A stretch of DNA of 64,000 nucleotides, from assembly GCA_018970865.1 (NCBI GenBank), contig JAGWVN010000003.1, positions 1 through 64,000 of the forward strand, written 5' to 3'. Positions 29,811-41,197 of this stretch are shown here, in pieces; position 1 is the stretch's first letter, and every line of letters starts with the position of its first letter. The position numbers and the translations under genes are program-made. The notes below the pieces were generated by a model. The model was not told the origin of the DNA, searched no databases, and saw only the letters and a program-made list of their open reading frames with translations. Source of the DNA: Betaproteobacteria bacterium. Lineage in GTDB: Bacteria > Pseudomonadota > Gammaproteobacteria > Burkholderiales > Burkholderiaceae_E.

Positions 29811-30183
29811 CGCGCCACCGATCGAGCACCCGGCGCTCGCGCTTGGTGGGCCGGCCGCCATCGATGCTCAGCGCCGGCTCGGGCGCAAGGGCGCGCCGCG
29901 CCTGGGCGGCCACGCGATCGCGGATCGATTCATCGGTCTCCTGGTAGAGCGCCTGGGCCACCGGCGCCGGACCGCGATGGCCGGACAGCCCCATGACGAT
30001 GATGCTGCGCGCAGTCTCGCCGCCGCGCAGCGTGATGCGCTCGCCCAGCCGCACCGCGCGCGAGGGCTTGACCGCAACGCCACCGACCTGCACCCGACCG
30101 GCCTCGATCGCCTCCTGGGCGAGGCTGCGGGTCTTGAAGAACCGGGCCGCCCACAGCCACTTGTCGATGCGCAGCTCGTCCAT
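29800..30183 (-). CDS. hslR: S4-domain RNA-binding heat shock protein (Hsp15-like)
   Basis: A 127-residue protein. The first ~60 residues are an S4 RNA-binding domain: MDELRIDKWLWAARFFKTRSLAQEAIEAGRVQVGG, then KPSRAVRLGERITLRGG, the HslR pattern. The C-terminal tail is basic (GGRPTKRERRVLDRWRDGG). HslR rescues stalled 50S-nascent chain complexes in E. coli. Start 15 bases after apt. Family membership is clear; the precise cellular role is by homology. Confidence 0.9.
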   Translation of the reverse strand: MDELRIDKWLWAARFFKTRSLAQEAIEAGRVQVGGVAVKPSRAVRLGERITLRGGETARSIIVMGLSGHRGPAPVAQALYQETDESIRDRVAAQARRALAPEPALSIDGGRPTKRERRVLDRWRDGG

Positions 30184-30198
30184 GCCCTGGCTGCCCGC

Positions 30199-30738
30199 TC
30201 AGTGACCGTCGAACCGCACCAGGGTGTGCAGCGCGAGGCCGGCCTCGCGCAGCCGGCGCGAGCCGCCGAGCTCGGGCAGGTCGACGATGGCCGCGCCCTC
30301 GACCACCACCGCGCCCAGCCGCTCGAGCAGCTTCTTGCCGGCCATCATGGTGCCGCCGGTGGCGATCAGGTCATCGATGAGCAGCACCCGGTCACCGGGC
30401 TTGCAGGCATCGGCATGCAGCTCGACCGTGGCGCTGCCGTACTCGAGCTCGTACTCCTCGGCCACGGTGGTGAAAGGCAGCTTGCCCTTCTTGCGGATCG
30501 GCACGAAGCCGAGGTTCAGCTCGTAGGCGACGATCGCGCCCAGGATGAAGCCGCGGGCATCGATGCCGGCGACCAGATCGAGCCGGGCATCCATGTAGCG
30601 GTGCACGAAGAGATCGATGAGCACGCGCAGGGTGCGCGGCTGGCTGAGCAGCGGCGTGATGTCGCGGAACATCACGCCCGGCTCGGGCCAGTCGGGCACG
30701 GTGCGGATGTGTCGTTTGATGTAGGCGGCGTCCGGCAT
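30199..30738 (-). CDS. apt: Adenine phosphoribosyltransferase
   Basis: A 179-residue enzyme making AMP from adenine and PRPP, cytoplasmic purine salvage. The PRPP-binding motif is [17 protein letters not shown]; the adenine-site region includes [10 protein letters not shown] and [11 protein letters not shown]. It would also recycle adenine released from methylthioadenosine. The start ATG at 30736-30738 gives [18 protein letters not shown]; no Shine-Dalgarno precedes it, and a TAGAAT element lies only nine bases away. First gene of apt-hslR-phosphatase. Confidence 0.97.
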   Translation of the reverse strand: MPDAAYIKRHIRTVPDWPEPGVMFRDITPLLSQPRTLRVLIDLFVHRYMDARLDLVAGIDARGFILGAIVAYELNLGFVPIRKKGKLPFTTVAEEYELEYGSATVELHADACKPGDRVLLIDDLIATGGTMMAGKKLLERLGAVVVEGAAIVDLPELGGSRRLREAGLALHTLVRFDGH

Positions 30739-30746
30739 GGTGAGCC

Positions 30747-30752
30747 ATTCTA
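30747..30752 (-). promoter_or_regulatory. -10-like element just upstream of apt
   Basis: The minus strand reads TAGAAT (5 of 6). Predicted transcription start is ~2 bases from the ATG at 30738, implying a leaderless or nearly leaderless mRNA. No clear -35. Confidence 0.4.
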
Positions 30753-30846
30753 TGCATACTTGGCCGCCGGTCCGGCCATGCCCGCGCGTCGCCGGTCCCG
30801 CCATCCGCCCTCACCCGGGCCCACGCCATCTGCCGGAGCCACATCC

Positions 30847-31482
30847 ATGCTGACCATCTGGGGAAGAGGCACCTCGTCCAATGTCCAGAAGGTGCTTTGG
30901 CTGGTCGAGGAGGCGGGCATCGCCCACCGCCATGTCGTGGTGGGCGGCCCCTTCGGCGGCACCCGCACGCCCGAGTACCTGGCCATGAATCCCAACAGCC
31001 TGGTGCCCACGCTGCAGGAGGACGACTTCACCCTCTGGGAGTCGAACACCATCTGCCGCTACCTCGCCAACCGGCATGGGCTGCACACCCTCTACCCCAC
31101 CGACTGGCGCGCGCGCGCCGATGTCGAGCGCTGGATGGACTGGGGACAGAGCCTGCTCGCGCCCTCGCTGCATGCCGGCTTCTGGGGGCTGATCCGCACT
31201 GCGCCCGCCGACCAGGACCCGGCCGCCATCCGCGCCAGCGGCGAGAAGACCGCCACGGTGCTCGGCGTGGTCGAGGCGAGGCTGGCAGACCGGCCCTGGC
31301 TGTGCGGCGACGACCTCACCCTGGCCGAGATCGCCCTGGGCATGCATGTCTATCGCTGGCTGCACCTGCCCTGGTCGCGCGCAGGCCACACCCCGGTGAG
31401 CCTGCCCCGCGTCACCGACTGGCATGCCCGGCTCGCGCAGCGGCCGGCCTTCCGCAAGGTGGTGATGATCGACATCGTCTGA
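30847..31482 (+). CDS. Glutathione S-transferase family protein
   Basis: A 211-residue GST. The thioredoxin-fold N-terminal domain begins MLTIWGRGTSSNVQKVLWLVEEAGI, and NPNSLVPTLQEDDFTLWESNTICRYLA carries the cis-Pro and glutathione-binding Glu-Ser. The helical C-terminal domain includes RPWLCGDDLTLAEIALG. The Ser of RGTSSN is the likely catalytic residue by position. The ATG at 30847 is taken; the long upstream open frame is not GST-like. Divergent from apt. Role (detoxification or metabolic isomerisation) not determined. Confidence 0.92.
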   Translation: MLTIWGRGTSSNVQKVLWLVEEAGIAHRHVVVGGPFGGTRTPEYLAMNPNSLVPTLQEDDFTLWESNTICRYLANRHGLHTLYPTDWRARADVERWMDWGQSLLAPSLHAGFWGLIRTAPADQDPAAIRASGEKTATVLGVVEARLADRPWLCGDDLTLAEIALGMHVYRWLHLPWSRAGHTPVSLPRVTDWHARLAQRPAFRKVVMIDIV

Positions 31483-31494
31483 ACCCGCCCGGCG

Positions 31495-32415
31495 CTACTG
31501 GCCGCGGAACTGCGCGGCGTAGTGCCGGCTGACCGCGAGCTTCACCTCGCGCCCGCCCGACTTCTCTCGCAGATGCACGAACTGCCGCCCGGTGAGGTCG
31601 CGGCGGATGGTGTCGATCGCATCGACGCGAACCACGGTGGAGCGGTGGATCTGCACGAAGCGCTGCGGGTCGAGGCCGGCGAGCAGCTCGGCCAGCGGCG
31701 TGCGCACCAGGGCGGTGGCATCGCGGGTGACCACCGCCACATACTTGTCCTGCGCCTCCAGGTAGAGCACCTCGTCCACCGGGATCTGCCGGATGACATC
31801 GCCCAGGCTGGCGCGGATGAAGCGCAGCGGGGCCACGCCTGAAGCGGGTGCGGGCGTGGCGCTGCCCGACGCGCCGGGCGCCGCGGTGGCGGCGCCGCTC
31901 AGCGCGCCGGCCGCCGCCGGCAGCAGACCCGAGAGCGCCTTCATCAGCGCGCGCAGTTCCCCTCCTGCCTCGGCCGCCGCCGGCCCGGGTTCGAGGCGCG
32001 CCTGGAGGCGGGCCACGCAGCGGGCCAGGCGCTCGGTGGACACCGGCTTGAGCAGGTAATCGACCGCGGCCGAGTCGAAGGCCTCGATGGCATGCTGATC
32101 GTAGGCGGTCACGAAGACCACCAGCGGCGCCCAGCCCGGCGCCCGGCCGTTGGCCGGCACCCCCTCCGCGAGGGCGCGCGCCACGGCCAGCCCGCTGCGG
32201 CCCGGCATGCGGATGTCCAGGAACACGATGTCGGGCGCCAGCCGCGTGGTCTCGGCCAGGGCCTGATCGCCGTCGCCGGCCAGCGCCAGCACGCGCAGCG
32301 CCGGCCAGACCTGCGCGAGCTGGGCCTGCAGCGCCTGGGCGAGCACCGGCTCGTCCTCGGCGATGAGCGCGGTGGGCGCGCCCGCGGCGGCTGGCCCGCC
32401 GGGGGGACGGCTCAT
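31495..32415 (-). CDS. LytTR-type response regulator
   Basis: A 306-residue two-component regulator. The N-terminal receiver domain contains IAEDEP and phosphoacceptor Asp in APDIVFLDIRMPGRSGL, then VFVTAYDQHAIEAF and VDYLLKPVS. The linker is Ala/Gly/Pro-rich. The C-terminal LytTR DNA-binding domain begins near residue 205 (FIRASLGDVIRQIPVDEVLYLEAQDKYVAV, with QIHRSTVVRVDAI). It overlaps the upstream histidine kinase by an ATGA. Converges with the GST gene over 12 bases. LytTR regulators bind paired direct repeats; none was identified here. Confidence 0.95.
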   Translation of the reverse strand: MSRPPGGPAAAGAPTALIAEDEPVLAQALQAQLAQVWPALRVLALAGDGDQALAETTRLAPDIVFLDIRMPGRSGLAVARALAEGVPANGRAPGWAPLVVFVTAYDQHAIEAFDSAAVDYLLKPVSTERLARCVARLQARLEPGPAAAEAGGELRALMKALSGLLPAAAGALSGAATAAPGASGSATPAPASGVAPLRFIRASLGDVIRQIPVDEVLYLEAQDKYVAVVTRDATALVRTPLAELLAGLDPQRFVQIHRSTVVRVDAIDTIRRDLTGRQFVHLREKSGGREVKLAVSRHYAAQFRGQ

Positions 32416-33668
32416 GGCCGTCCCTCGCCGGCCCGCGATGGCGCCGGCGGCGCGACAGCCGACGGCGCAGCCGACCCGACCGGCGCGGCGGTATGCGCCA
32501 GCGGCAGGGCGGCATCGGGCAGGAAGAGCGTGGCCCGCGTGACCCCGGCCTCGCGCTCGAGCACCACCGACGCCGAGGACCCCAGCGCCAGGCGCAGCCG
32601 CTCGCGCAGATTGGCCAGCCCGGTGCCGTCGCCGCGGCCATCGGCCGGGGCGTCGAACCCGGCGCCCGTGTCGAGCACGGTGATGGTCCAGCCGGGTTCG
32701 CGATGCGCGTCTACCCTGGCGGCATCGATGCGGATGCGCCCGCCCCCGGCGGCCGGCTCGATACCGTGCTTGATGGCGTTCTCGGCCAGGGTCTGAAGAC
32801 AGGCCGGCGGCACCCGCAGGCTCAGCGCCTCGGCCGGCACCTGCCAGTCGACCGCCAGCCGTTCGCCCAGCCGCTGCTGCATCACCGAGAGATAGCCGCG
32901 CACCGAGTCGAGTTCCTCCGACAGCGGCACCAGGCTGCGGGCCATGTTGCGCGAGGCCGACCGGAGGTACGCGATCAGCGCATCGATCATCCGCTGCGCG
33001 GCGGCGCCGTCGGTGGTGATGAGCGCGCGCACATGGGCCAGGGTGTTGTAGAGGAAGTGTGGCTCGATCTGCGCGCTGAGCAGGGCAAGCCGCGCGGCGA
33101 TCGCCTCGCGCTCGGCCCGCATCAGCTCTACCCTGTCGCGCTCGGCGGTGAGCTGTCGCAGCCGCATCCGGCCGATCGCCGCGAGCAGCATCACCACGAA
33201 CAGCCCCCAGAAGAGCGGAATGAACACCAGGCTGCCGCGGGCGCTGCCCAGAATCAGCGCGGTCTGCTCGAACTGGCCGCCGGTGAGCAGCAGAACCGCG
33301 CCGGAAAAGCCGATCCAGGTGCCGGCGATGACCACGGCGGTGACGTAGCCCACACGCAGCAGACCGCGCAGCCCGAACATGTCCTGGCCCAGCAAGCGGC
33401 CGCTCCAGTGGAACAGGCTGTGGATGCTCAGCCCGATCGCCTGGCTGATCACCAGGGTGGCCCAGAACCCGCCGATCGCGGAGTCGCCGGTCGGCTGGCG
33501 CACCAGCAGTGTCAGCACGATCGCGATGCCCAGGTTGAGCAGCATCGTCCATAACCAGGGCGCCCACGGCGGCCCGACATGGGGCTTGGCCCAGGCGCTG
33601 AGCAGGGAACGCAGAACCGGATGACGGGGGCTCGCGACGTCCATCGGGATAGTGTAGCTGCCCATCAT
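32412..33668 (-). CDS. LytS/AlgZ-type sensor histidine kinase
   Basis: A 418-residue membrane kinase. About four hydrophobic segments occupy residues 35-170, followed by a coiled linker (LRQLTAERDRVELMRAEREA). The His_kinase domain has LSAQIEPHFLYNTLAHVRALI (phosphoacceptor His) and the ATPase has LAENAIKHGIEPAAGGG and DTGAGF. The start is the ATG at 33666-33668, which overlaps the upstream DUF2306 stop as ATGA; internal ATGs at 33665 and 33644 are alternatives. The kinase, regulator and DUF2306 gene form one tightly overlapped operon. The signal is unknown. Confidence 0.94.
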   Translation of the reverse strand: MMGSYTIPMDVASPRHPVLRSLLSAWAKPHVGPPWAPWLWTMLLNLGIAIVLTLLVRQPTGDSAIGGFWATLVISQAIGLSIHSLFHWSGRLLGQDMFGLRGLLRVGYVTAVVIAGTWIGFSGAVLLLTGGQFEQTALILGSARGSLVFIPLFWGLFVVMLLAAIGRMRLRQLTAERDRVELMRAEREAIAARLALLSAQIEPHFLYNTLAHVRALITTDGAAAQRMIDALIAYLRSASRNMARSLVPLSEELDSVRGYLSVMQQRLGERLAVDWQVPAEALSLRVPPACLQTLAENAIKHGIEPAAGGGRIRIDAARVDAHREPGWTITVLDTGAGFDAPADGRGDGTGLANLRERLRLALGSSASVVLEREAGVTRATLFLPDAALPLAHTAAPVGSAAPSAVAPPAPSRAGEGRP

Positions 33669-34096
33669 GCGCCCGGCAGCCAGATCGGCAGCGTCGCCCG
33701 CAGCCAGTGGCCCACCACGCGGCCGGGAGGCAGCGCGGCGAACACGCCGGCACTCACCAGGCCGGCATACGACCCCACCATCCAGCCCTTGTGGGCCGCG
33801 AAGACGCGGCGGCGCGCCGCCCGCACCGCCATCGTCAGCGAGATCAGGATCCACAGCGACAGGCCGTGGATCCAGCTGTAGCCGCCCAACCAGGTCCAGC
33901 CGAGCTTGCCGGTGATGCCGAAGGAGGAGATCGCGGTGACGGCCATGGCCAGCACCCAGACCCGGCCGACCACGCGGTGGCGGACGCCGCCACGGGCCGC
34001 GATCAGCTGCCAGGCGCCCAGCACGAGCGAGATGATCGCCGCGCTGAGGTGGATCTGGACGATGAGGGCGGGATGCGCGAGGTTGGGGTCGGCCAT
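33665..34096 (-). CDS. DUF2306-like four-helix membrane protein
   Basis: A 143-residue membrane protein with about four hydrophobic segments (IVQIHLSAAIISLVLGAWQLIA, VWVLAMAVTAISSFGI, LSLWILISLTMAVRAA, SYAGLVSAGVFAALP). Conserved His residues include IHLSAA, VRHRVVGR and FAAHKGWMVGSY, the DUF2306 pattern. Start at ATG 34096. The stop overlaps the kinase start, so it is likely made together with the two-component system and may modulate or be sensed by the kinase; that is inference. No biochemical function is known for the family. Confidence 0.85.
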   Translation of the reverse strand: MADPNLAHPALIVQIHLSAAIISLVLGAWQLIAARGGVRHRVVGRVWVLAMAVTAISSFGITGKLGWTWLGGYSWIHGLSLWILISLTMAVRAARRRVFAAHKGWMVGSYAGLVSAGVFAALPPGRVVGHWLRATLPIWLPGA

Positions 34097-34172
34097 GACG
34101 GGCTTTCGTGGGAGGCAGTGAGCGCATCCTCCCAGCCCGGACCACGCCGCGCCGCGCCCCGCGACCGATGGC

Positions 34173-34213
34173 TCGCGCCGCGGCGCGAAGTGCCGCTGGG
34201 CGTCGCCAGCGGC
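34173..34213. terminator. Paired hairpins downstream of gltD (possible terminator)
   Basis: A perfect hairpin GCCGCTGG-GCGTCG-CCAGCGGC (34192-34213) lies 17 bases after the gltD stop, followed by a 16-base palindrome TCGCGCCGCGGCGCGA (34173-34188). No T-run follows, so intrinsic termination is uncertain; the structures could protect the 3' end of the gltBD mRNA. Confidence 0.4.
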
Positions 34214-34229
34214 AGGCCCCGCCGCTGCC

Positions 34230-35717
<1,488 letters not shown>

Positions 35718-35769
35718 GCTCGTGCCTGTGTGTCTGGTGCGGGTGGTGGGGATGCGCGACGGCGGCGAG

Positions 35770-35789
35770 GGCGGGCCCGCAGGCCCGCC
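35770..35789. other. Intercistronic hairpin between gltB and gltD
   Basis: GGCGGGCC-CGCA-GGCCCGCC: perfect 8-bp stem with a four-base loop, six bases downstream of the gltB stop. No T-run. It may stabilise or attenuate the transcript between the subunit genes. Confidence 0.5.
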
Positions 35790-35795
35790 GCCCGC

Positions 35796-38700
35796 TCAGG
35801 CGGTCGCCTTCTCCTGTTGCTGCATCGCCTTCTGGCTGGCCGCGTGCATCTCGCCGAGAGCGCGCTTGTACTCGGCCGGGAAGACCTTGACGAAGCGGCC
35901 GCGGGCGGCATCCCAGTCGTCGAGAATCTGCCGGGCCTTGCGGCTGCCGGTGAGCGTGAAGTGCCGCTCGATCAGCCCCTTGAGGATGATCTCGTCGCAC
36001 TCGCCACGATGCCAGGTGGCCGGATCGGTGCTGACCAGCTGCTCGGCGGTGGACAGCACCGGCTCGAGCGCCACCATGGCGAGATTGCAGCGCTTCTCGA
36101 AGCCGCGATCGGCGTCGTACACATAGGCGATGCCGCCCGACATGCCGGCCGCGAAGTTGCGCCCGGTTTCGCCAAGCACCACCACCGTGCCGCCGGTCAT
36201 GTACTCGCAGCCGTGATCACCGGTGCCCTCGACCACTGCGGTGCCGCCGGAGTTGCGCACGCAGAAGCGCTCGCCGGCCACGCCGCTGATGAAGGCCTCG
36301 CCCTCGATCGCGCCGTACATCACGGTGTTGCCCACGATGATGTTCTGGTCGGACTGGCCGCGGAAGTCGTTGGTGGGCCGCACCACGATGCGCCCGCCCG
36401 ACAGGCCCTTGCCGACATAGTCGTTGCCTTCGCCCACCAGATCGAGCGTGATGCCGCGGGCGAGGAAGGCGCCGAAGCTCTGCCCGGCCGTGCCGCTGAA
36501 CTGCACATGGATGGTGTCCTCGGGCAGGCCGTCATGACCGTGCCTGAGGGCGACCTCGCCCGAGAGCATCGTGCCCACCGTGCGGTTGACATTGCGGATG
36601 GGCAGGATGAACGAGACCTTCTCGCCGCGCTCGAGCGCCGGGCGGGCGAGCTCGATCAGCTTGCGATCGAGGGCCTGGTCAAGGCCATGGTCCTGCGTGG
36701 CCACCTGGCGGCGCGGGGTGTCGGCCGGCACCTGCGGCAGCTGGAACACCCGGGAGAAGTCCAGCCCCCGCGCCTTCCAGTGCGCCACGCCGCGACGGGT
36801 GTCGAGCAGATCGGCACGGCCGATCAGGTCCTGGAAGCGGCGGATGCCCAGGCTGGCCATCAGCGCGCGCACCTCCTCGGCCACGAAGAAGAAATAGTTG
36901 ACCACATGCTCGGGCTTGCCCTGGAAGCGCTTGCGCAGCACCGGATCCTGGGTGGCCACGCCCACCGGGCAGGTGTTCAGATGGCACTTGCGCATCATGA
37001 TGCAGCCCTCGACCACCAGCGGCGCGGTGGCGAAGCCGAACTCGTCGGCGCCGAGCAGCGCGCCGATCACCACATCGCGGCCGGTCTTCATCTGGCCGTC
37101 GGCCTGGACCACGATGCGGCCGCGCAGGCCGTTGAGCACCAGGGTCTGCTGGGTCTCGGCCAGGCCGAGTTCCCAGGGCGTGCCGGCATGCTTGATCGAC
37201 GACAGCGGCGAGGCGCCGGTGCCGCCGTCGTGGCCGGCGATCACCACATGGTCGGCCTTGGCCTTGGCCACGCCGGCAGCCACGGTGCCCACGCCCACCT
37301 CGGACACCAGCTTCACCGAGATCGAGGCCCGGTGGTTGGCGTTCTTGAGGTCGTGGATCAGCTGGGCAAGGTCCTCGATGGAGTAGATGTCGTGGTGCGG
37401 CGGCGGCGAGATCAGGCCGACGCCCGGCACCGAGTAACGCAGCATGCCGATGTAGTCGGACACCTTGTGGCCGGGCAGCTGGCCACCCTCGCCGGGCTTG
37501 GCGCCCTGGGCCATCTTGATCTGGATCTGGTCGGCGCTCGACAGGTACTCGGCAGTGACGCCGAAGCGGCCCGACGCCACCTGCTTGATCTTCGAGCGCA
37601 GCGAATCGCCGGCCTTGAGCACGATGTCGGACTCGATGCGCGAGGCGCCGATCACCTTGCCCACGGTGTCGCCGTCGGCGATGGTGGAGCGGCCGGCGCG
37701 CAGCTCGGCCCGGTAACGCATCGCGTCCTCGCCGCCCTCACCGGTGTTGCTCTTGCCGCCGATGCGGTTCATGGCCACCGCCAGCGTGGTGTGCGCCTCG
37801 GTGGAGATCGAGCCGAGCGACATCGCGCCGGTGGCGAAGCGCTTGACGATCTCGGCCGCCGGCTCGACCTCGTCGAGCGGCACCGGCGTGCAGGCGTCGG
37901 TTCGCAGGTCGAACAGGCCGCGCAGGGTCATGTGCCGCGCGCTCTGGTCGTTGATCAGCTTCGCGTACTCCTGGTAGGTGGAGAAGCTGCCCGAGCGGGT
38001 GCTGTGCTGCAGCTTGGCGATCGCGTCGGGCGTCCACATGTGGGCCTCGCCGCGGATGCGGAAGGCGTACTCGCCGCCGGCGTCGAGGGCGGTGGCCATC
38101 ACCGGGTCGGCGCTGAAGGCGGCACGATGCAGGCGGATCGCCTCCTCGGCCACCTCGAACACGCCGATGCCCTCGACATTGGACGCGGTGCCGGTGAAGT
38201 AACGGTCGACCAGGCGGCGCGACAGGCCGATCGCCTCGAAGATCTGGGCGCCGCAGTAGCTCATGTAGGTGGAGATGCCCATCTTGGACATGACCTTGTT
38301 CAGGCCCTTGCCCACCGCCTTGATGTAGTTCTTGACCGCCTTGTCGCCGGCCGCCTCGCCGCCGCCGCCGGCATTCAGGCTGCGCAGGGTCTCGATCGCG
38401 AGGTAGGGATGGATCGCCTCGGCGCCGTAGCCGGCGAGCAGGGCGAAGTGATGCACCTCGCGCGCCGAGCCGGTCTCGACCACCAGGCCGGTGCTGGTGC
38501 GCAGGCCCTCGTCGACCAGGTGCTGATGCACCGCGCTCATGGCCAGCAGCGCGGGGATGGCCACGCTCTCGGGCGCCACCTTGCGGTCGGAGACGATCAG
38601 GATGTTGTAGCCGGAGCGCACCGCGTCCTCGGCCTGCGCCGCGAGCGAGGCAAGCCGGGCCTCGATGCCCTCGGCGCCCCAGGCGAGCGGATAGCAGACA

Positions 38701-40574
38701 TCGAGTTCGAAGGACTTGAACTTGTTGTCGGTGTAGTGCTCGATGTGGCGGATCTTGGCCATGTCCTCGGCATCGAGGATGGGCTGCGAGACCTCCAGGC
38801 GCATCGGCGGGTTGATGTTGTTCAGGTCGAGCAGGTTGGGCTTGGGCCCGATGAACGACACCAGCGACATCACCAGCTGCTCGCGGATCGGATCGATCGG
38901 CGGGTTGGTCACCTGCGCGAACAGCTGCTTGAAGTAGTTGTAGAGCGGCTTGTTCTTGTCGGAGAGCACCGCCAGCGGCGAGTCGTTGCCCATGGAGCCC
39001 ACCGCCTCTTCGCCGGCCTGCGCCATCGGGGTCATCAGGAACTTGAGGTCCTCCTGGGTGTAGCCGAAGGCCTGCTGGCGGTCGAGCAGCGAGGCGAGCG
39101 GGCGGTTGGCGGCCTCGTCGACCTGGACATCGCGGCGCTGCGCGTCGAGCTCATCGAGCTTGATGCGGATGGCCTCGATCCACTCGCGGTAGGGCTTGCT
39201 GTTGGCGAGCTGGTGCTTGAGTTCGGCGTCATCGATGATGCGGCCCTGCTCGAGGTCGATCAGAAACATCTTGCCGGGCTGCAGGCGCCACTTCTTGACG
39301 ATGCGGCTCTCCGGGATGGGCAGCACGCCCGACTCCGACGCCATGATCACCATGTCGTCGTCGGTCACGCAGTAGCGCGCCGGGCGCAGCCCGTTGCGGT
39401 CCAGGGTGGCGCCGATCTGGCGGCCATCGGTGAAGGCGATGGCGGCGGGCCCGTCCCAGGGCTCCATCATGGCGGCGTGGAACTCGTAGAAGGCGCGCCG
39501 CTTCTCGTCCATGAGGGTGTGCTGCTCCCAGGCCTCCGGGATCATCATCATCATGGCGTGGGCGATGGGGTAGCCCGCCATCACCAGCAGCTCGAGACAG
39601 TTGTCGAAGGTGGCGGTGTCGGACTGCCCGGCGTAGACGATCGGGTAGAGCTTGGGCAGGTCTTCGGCCAGCACCGGCGAGCGCATCACGCCCTCGCGGG
39701 CGCGCAGCCAGTTGTAGTTGCCCTTCACGGTGTTGATCTCGCCGTTGTGCGCGATCAGCCGGTAGGGGTGGGCCAGCGGCCACTCCGGGAAGGTGTTGGT
39801 CGAGAAGCGCTGATGCACCAGCGCCAGCGCCGACACGAAGCGCGGATCCTGCAGGTCGCGGTAGTACTGCCCGACCTGGCCGCACAGCAGCAGCCCCTTG
39901 TAGACGATGGTGCGCGCCGACATCGACGGCACGAAGTACTCCTTGCCGTACTTCAGGTTCAGCGACTGGATGGCGTGGCTGGCCATCTTGCGGATGACAT
40001 AGAGCTTGCGCTCCAGCGCGTCGGTGACCATCACATCGGGGCCGCGGCCGATGAAGATCTGGCGGATCACCGGCTCCTTGGCCTTGACCGTGGGCGACAT
40101 GGCCATGTCGCGGTCGATCGGCACATCGCGCCAGCCGAGCAGCACCTGGCGCTCGGCGCGAACCGCCCGCTCGAGCTCCTGCTCGCAGGCCAGCCGCGAG
40201 GCGTGCTCCTTGGGCAGAAAGACGATGCCCACGCCGTACTCGCCCGCGGGCGGCAGCGTCACGCCCTGCGCGGCCATCTCCTCGCGGAAGAACTGGTCGG
40301 GAATCTGGGTGAGGATGCCCGCGCCGTCGCCCATGAGCGGATCGGCGCCCACCGCGCCGCGGTGGTCGAGGTTGCACAGGATCTGCAGGCCCTGCTCGAT
40401 GATGCGGTGGCTCTTCTTGCCCTTGATGTGGGCAACGAAGCCCACGCCGCAGGCATCGTGCTCGTTGGCGGGGTCATAGAGACCCTGCGCCCCGGGAGCG
40501 CCGGCGAACGGCTCGGTGGCGGTGGGAAACTGGCTGCCGACCGGTTGAGGGTCAGGGAGGTGCTGGCTGTGCAT
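35796..40574 (-). CDS. gltB: Glutamate synthase large subunit
   Basis: A 1592-residue subunit making two glutamates from glutamine and 2-oxoglutarate. The class II amidotransferase nucleophile is Cys42 in [19 protein letters not shown], implying removal of a 41-residue propeptide, as in E. coli GltB. The FMN barrel contains [18 protein letters not shown]. The 3Fe-4S cysteines are in [15 protein letters not shown]. The C-terminal GXGXG beta-helix follows ([37 protein letters not shown]). ATG at 40574 has GGAG seven bases upstream. The leader is long and contains three 13-bp repeats; a promoter-like TTCAAA-17-TATAGT lies ~140 bases upstream. Confidence 0.98.
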   Translation of the reverse strand: MHSQHLPDPQPVGSQFPTATEPFAGAPGAQGLYDPANEHDACGVGFVAHIKGKKSHRIIEQGLQILCNLDHRGAVGADPLMGDGAGILTQIPDQFFREEMAAQGVTLPPAGEYGVGIVFLPKEHASRLACEQELERAVRAERQVLLGWRDVPIDRDMAMSPTVKAKEPVIRQIFIGRGPDVMVTDALERKLYVIRKMASHAIQSLNLKYGKEYFVPSMSARTIVYKGLLLCGQVGQYYRDLQDPRFVSALALVHQRFSTNTFPEWPLAHPYRLIAHNGEINTVKGNYNWLRAREGVMRSPVLAEDLPKLYPIVYAGQSDTATFDNCLELLVMAGYPIAHAMMMMIPEAWEQHTLMDEKRRAFYEFHAAMMEPWDGPAAIAFTDGRQIGATLDRNGLRPARYCVTDDDMVIMASESGVLPIPESRIVKKWRLQPGKMFLIDLEQGRIIDDAELKHQLANSKPYREWIEAIRIKLDELDAQRRDVQVDEAANRPLASLLDRQQAFGYTQEDLKFLMTPMAQAGEEAVGSMGNDSPLAVLSDKNKPLYNYFKQLFAQVTNPPIDPIREQLVMSLVSFIGPKPNLLDLNNINPPMRLEVSQPILDAEDMAKIRHIEHYTDNKFKSFELDVCYPLAWGAEGIEARLASLAAQAEDAVRSGYNILIVSDRKVAPESVAIPALLAMSAVHQHLVDEGLRTSTGLVVETGSAREVHHFALLAGYGAEAIHPYLAIETLRSLNAGGGGEAAGDKAVKNYIKAVGKGLNKVMSKMGISTYMSYCGAQIFEAIGLSRRLVDRYFTGTASNVEGIGVFEVAEEAIRLHRAAFSADPVMATALDAGGEYAFRIRGEAHMWTPDAIAKLQHSTRSGSFSTYQEYAKLINDQSARHMTLRGLFDLRTDACTPVPLDEVEPAAEIVKRFATGAMSLGSISTEAHTTLAVAMNRIGGKSNTGEGGEDAMRYRAELRAGRSTIADGDTVGKVIGASRIESDIVLKAGDSLRSKIKQVASGRFGVTAEYLSSADQIQIKMAQGAKPGEGGQLPGHKVSDYIGMLRYSVPGVGLISPPPHHDIYSIEDLAQLIHDLKNANHRASISVKLVSEVGVGTVAAGVAKAKADHVVIAGHDGGTGASPLSSIKHAGTPWELGLAETQQTLVLNGLRGRIVVQADGQMKTGRDVVIGALLGADEFGFATAPLVVEGCIMMRKCHLNTCPVGVATQDPVLRKRFQGKPEHVVNYFFFVAEEVRALMASLGIRRFQDLIGRADLLDTRRGVAHWKARGLDFSRVFQLPQVPADTPRRQVATQDHGLDQALDRKLIELARPALERGEKVSFILPIRNVNRTVGTMLSGEVALRHGHDGLPEDTIHVQFSGTAGQSFGAFLARGITLDLVGEGNDYVGKGLSGGRIVVRPTNDFRGQSDQNIIVGNTVMYGAIEGEAFISGVAGERFCVRNSGGTAVVEGTGDHGCEYMTGGTVVVLGETGRNFAAGMSGGIAYVYDADRGFEKRCNLAMVALEPVLSTAEQLVSTDPATWHRGECDEIILKGLIERHFTLTGSRKARQILDDWDAARGRFVKVFPAEYKRALGEMHAASQKAMQQQEKATA

Positions 40575-40612
40575 CTCGGCGCTCCGCGCTGTCGCTGGGT
40601 GAACCCGTGCAG

Positions 40613-40651
40613 GGTCGTCCTGCCGGGTCGTCCCGCAGGGTTGTCCTGCGC
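40613..40651. repeat. 13-bp tandem repeat, three copies, in the gltB leader
   Basis: GGTCGTCCTGCCG (40613-40625), GGTCGTCCCGCAG (40626-40638) and GGTTGTCCTGCGC (40639-40651). Located 39 bases upstream of the gltB ATG and downstream of the predicted transcription start. Confidence 0.85.
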
Positions 40652-40719
40652 TGGCGTCCGGAACACGGCACAAGGGGCAATTGCGGCGGTGCAGCGAACC
40701 GAACGCGGACGAACCTTGC

Positions 40720-40748
40720 ACTATACAAGGGCGCCCTCCGGTTTTGAA
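40720..40748 (-). promoter_or_regulatory. Predicted sigma-70 promoter of gltBD
   Basis: On the minus strand TTCAAA (40748-40743, 4 of 6 to the -35) is 17 bases from TATAGT (40725-40720, 5 of 6 to the -10). Transcription would start near 40713, giving a ~140-base leader before gltB. Confidence 0.6.
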
Positions 40749-40853
40749 GCAATCCGAGTGCCAGGGTAGGACAGCGCGGCCTGGCGCCGCCGCACGACAC
40801 CGGCCGGCGACGCGGCGGGCTCGCGCCCGGACGCGGCCGACCCGGTGGCGGCC

Positions 40854-41171
40854 TCAGGGGTGCGGCCCCCAGGGCGCCGGCATCAGCAGCTTGTTGCTCT
40901 GCTCGCGCAGCAGCGGACGCAGCTTGCGCGCGAAGGCCATGAACGCTTCATCGGCGAACAGACCGGTCCAGAAGGCGCGCCGGTCGGCATCGTCATGGAA
41001 CTTCCAGAGGTGCACGATCTCGTTGAGCGCGCCGATGTCGCCGGTGAAGTAGCCCACCAGCCGGTCGGGATGGCGCGCGATGGCCGGATAGCCCTCGGTG
41101 CGGTAGAGCTCGATGACGTCGGCCATCTTGCCCACCACCACCTGGTAGGTGCGTTGCTCGTAGATCGCCAT
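40854..41171 (-). CDS. NIPSNAP family protein
   Basis: A 105-residue alpha-beta barrel protein beginning MAIYEQRTYQVVVGKMADVIELYRTEGYPAI, with VGYFTGDIGALNEIVHLWKFHDDADRRAFW, the NIPSNAP pattern. No signal peptide. AGGAGA precedes the ATG by about nine bases. It lies 26 bases downstream of an MFS gene, with which it may be co-transcribed, and ~280 bases upstream of gltB. Bacterial NIPSNAP proteins have no assigned biochemical role. Confidence 0.9.
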   Translation of the reverse strand: MAIYEQRTYQVVVGKMADVIELYRTEGYPAIARHPDRLVGYFTGDIGALNEIVHLWKFHDDADRRAFWTGLFADEAFMAFARKLRPLLREQSNKLLMPAPWGPHP

Positions 41172-41197
41172 GGCGGGGTCTCCTGGAGGGATGGGGC

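Noticed and set aside
29590-30846. A 5' extension of the GST reading frame
   Set aside because: It runs through the S4-domain and apt genes in antisense; the GST fold starts at the ATG at 30847.
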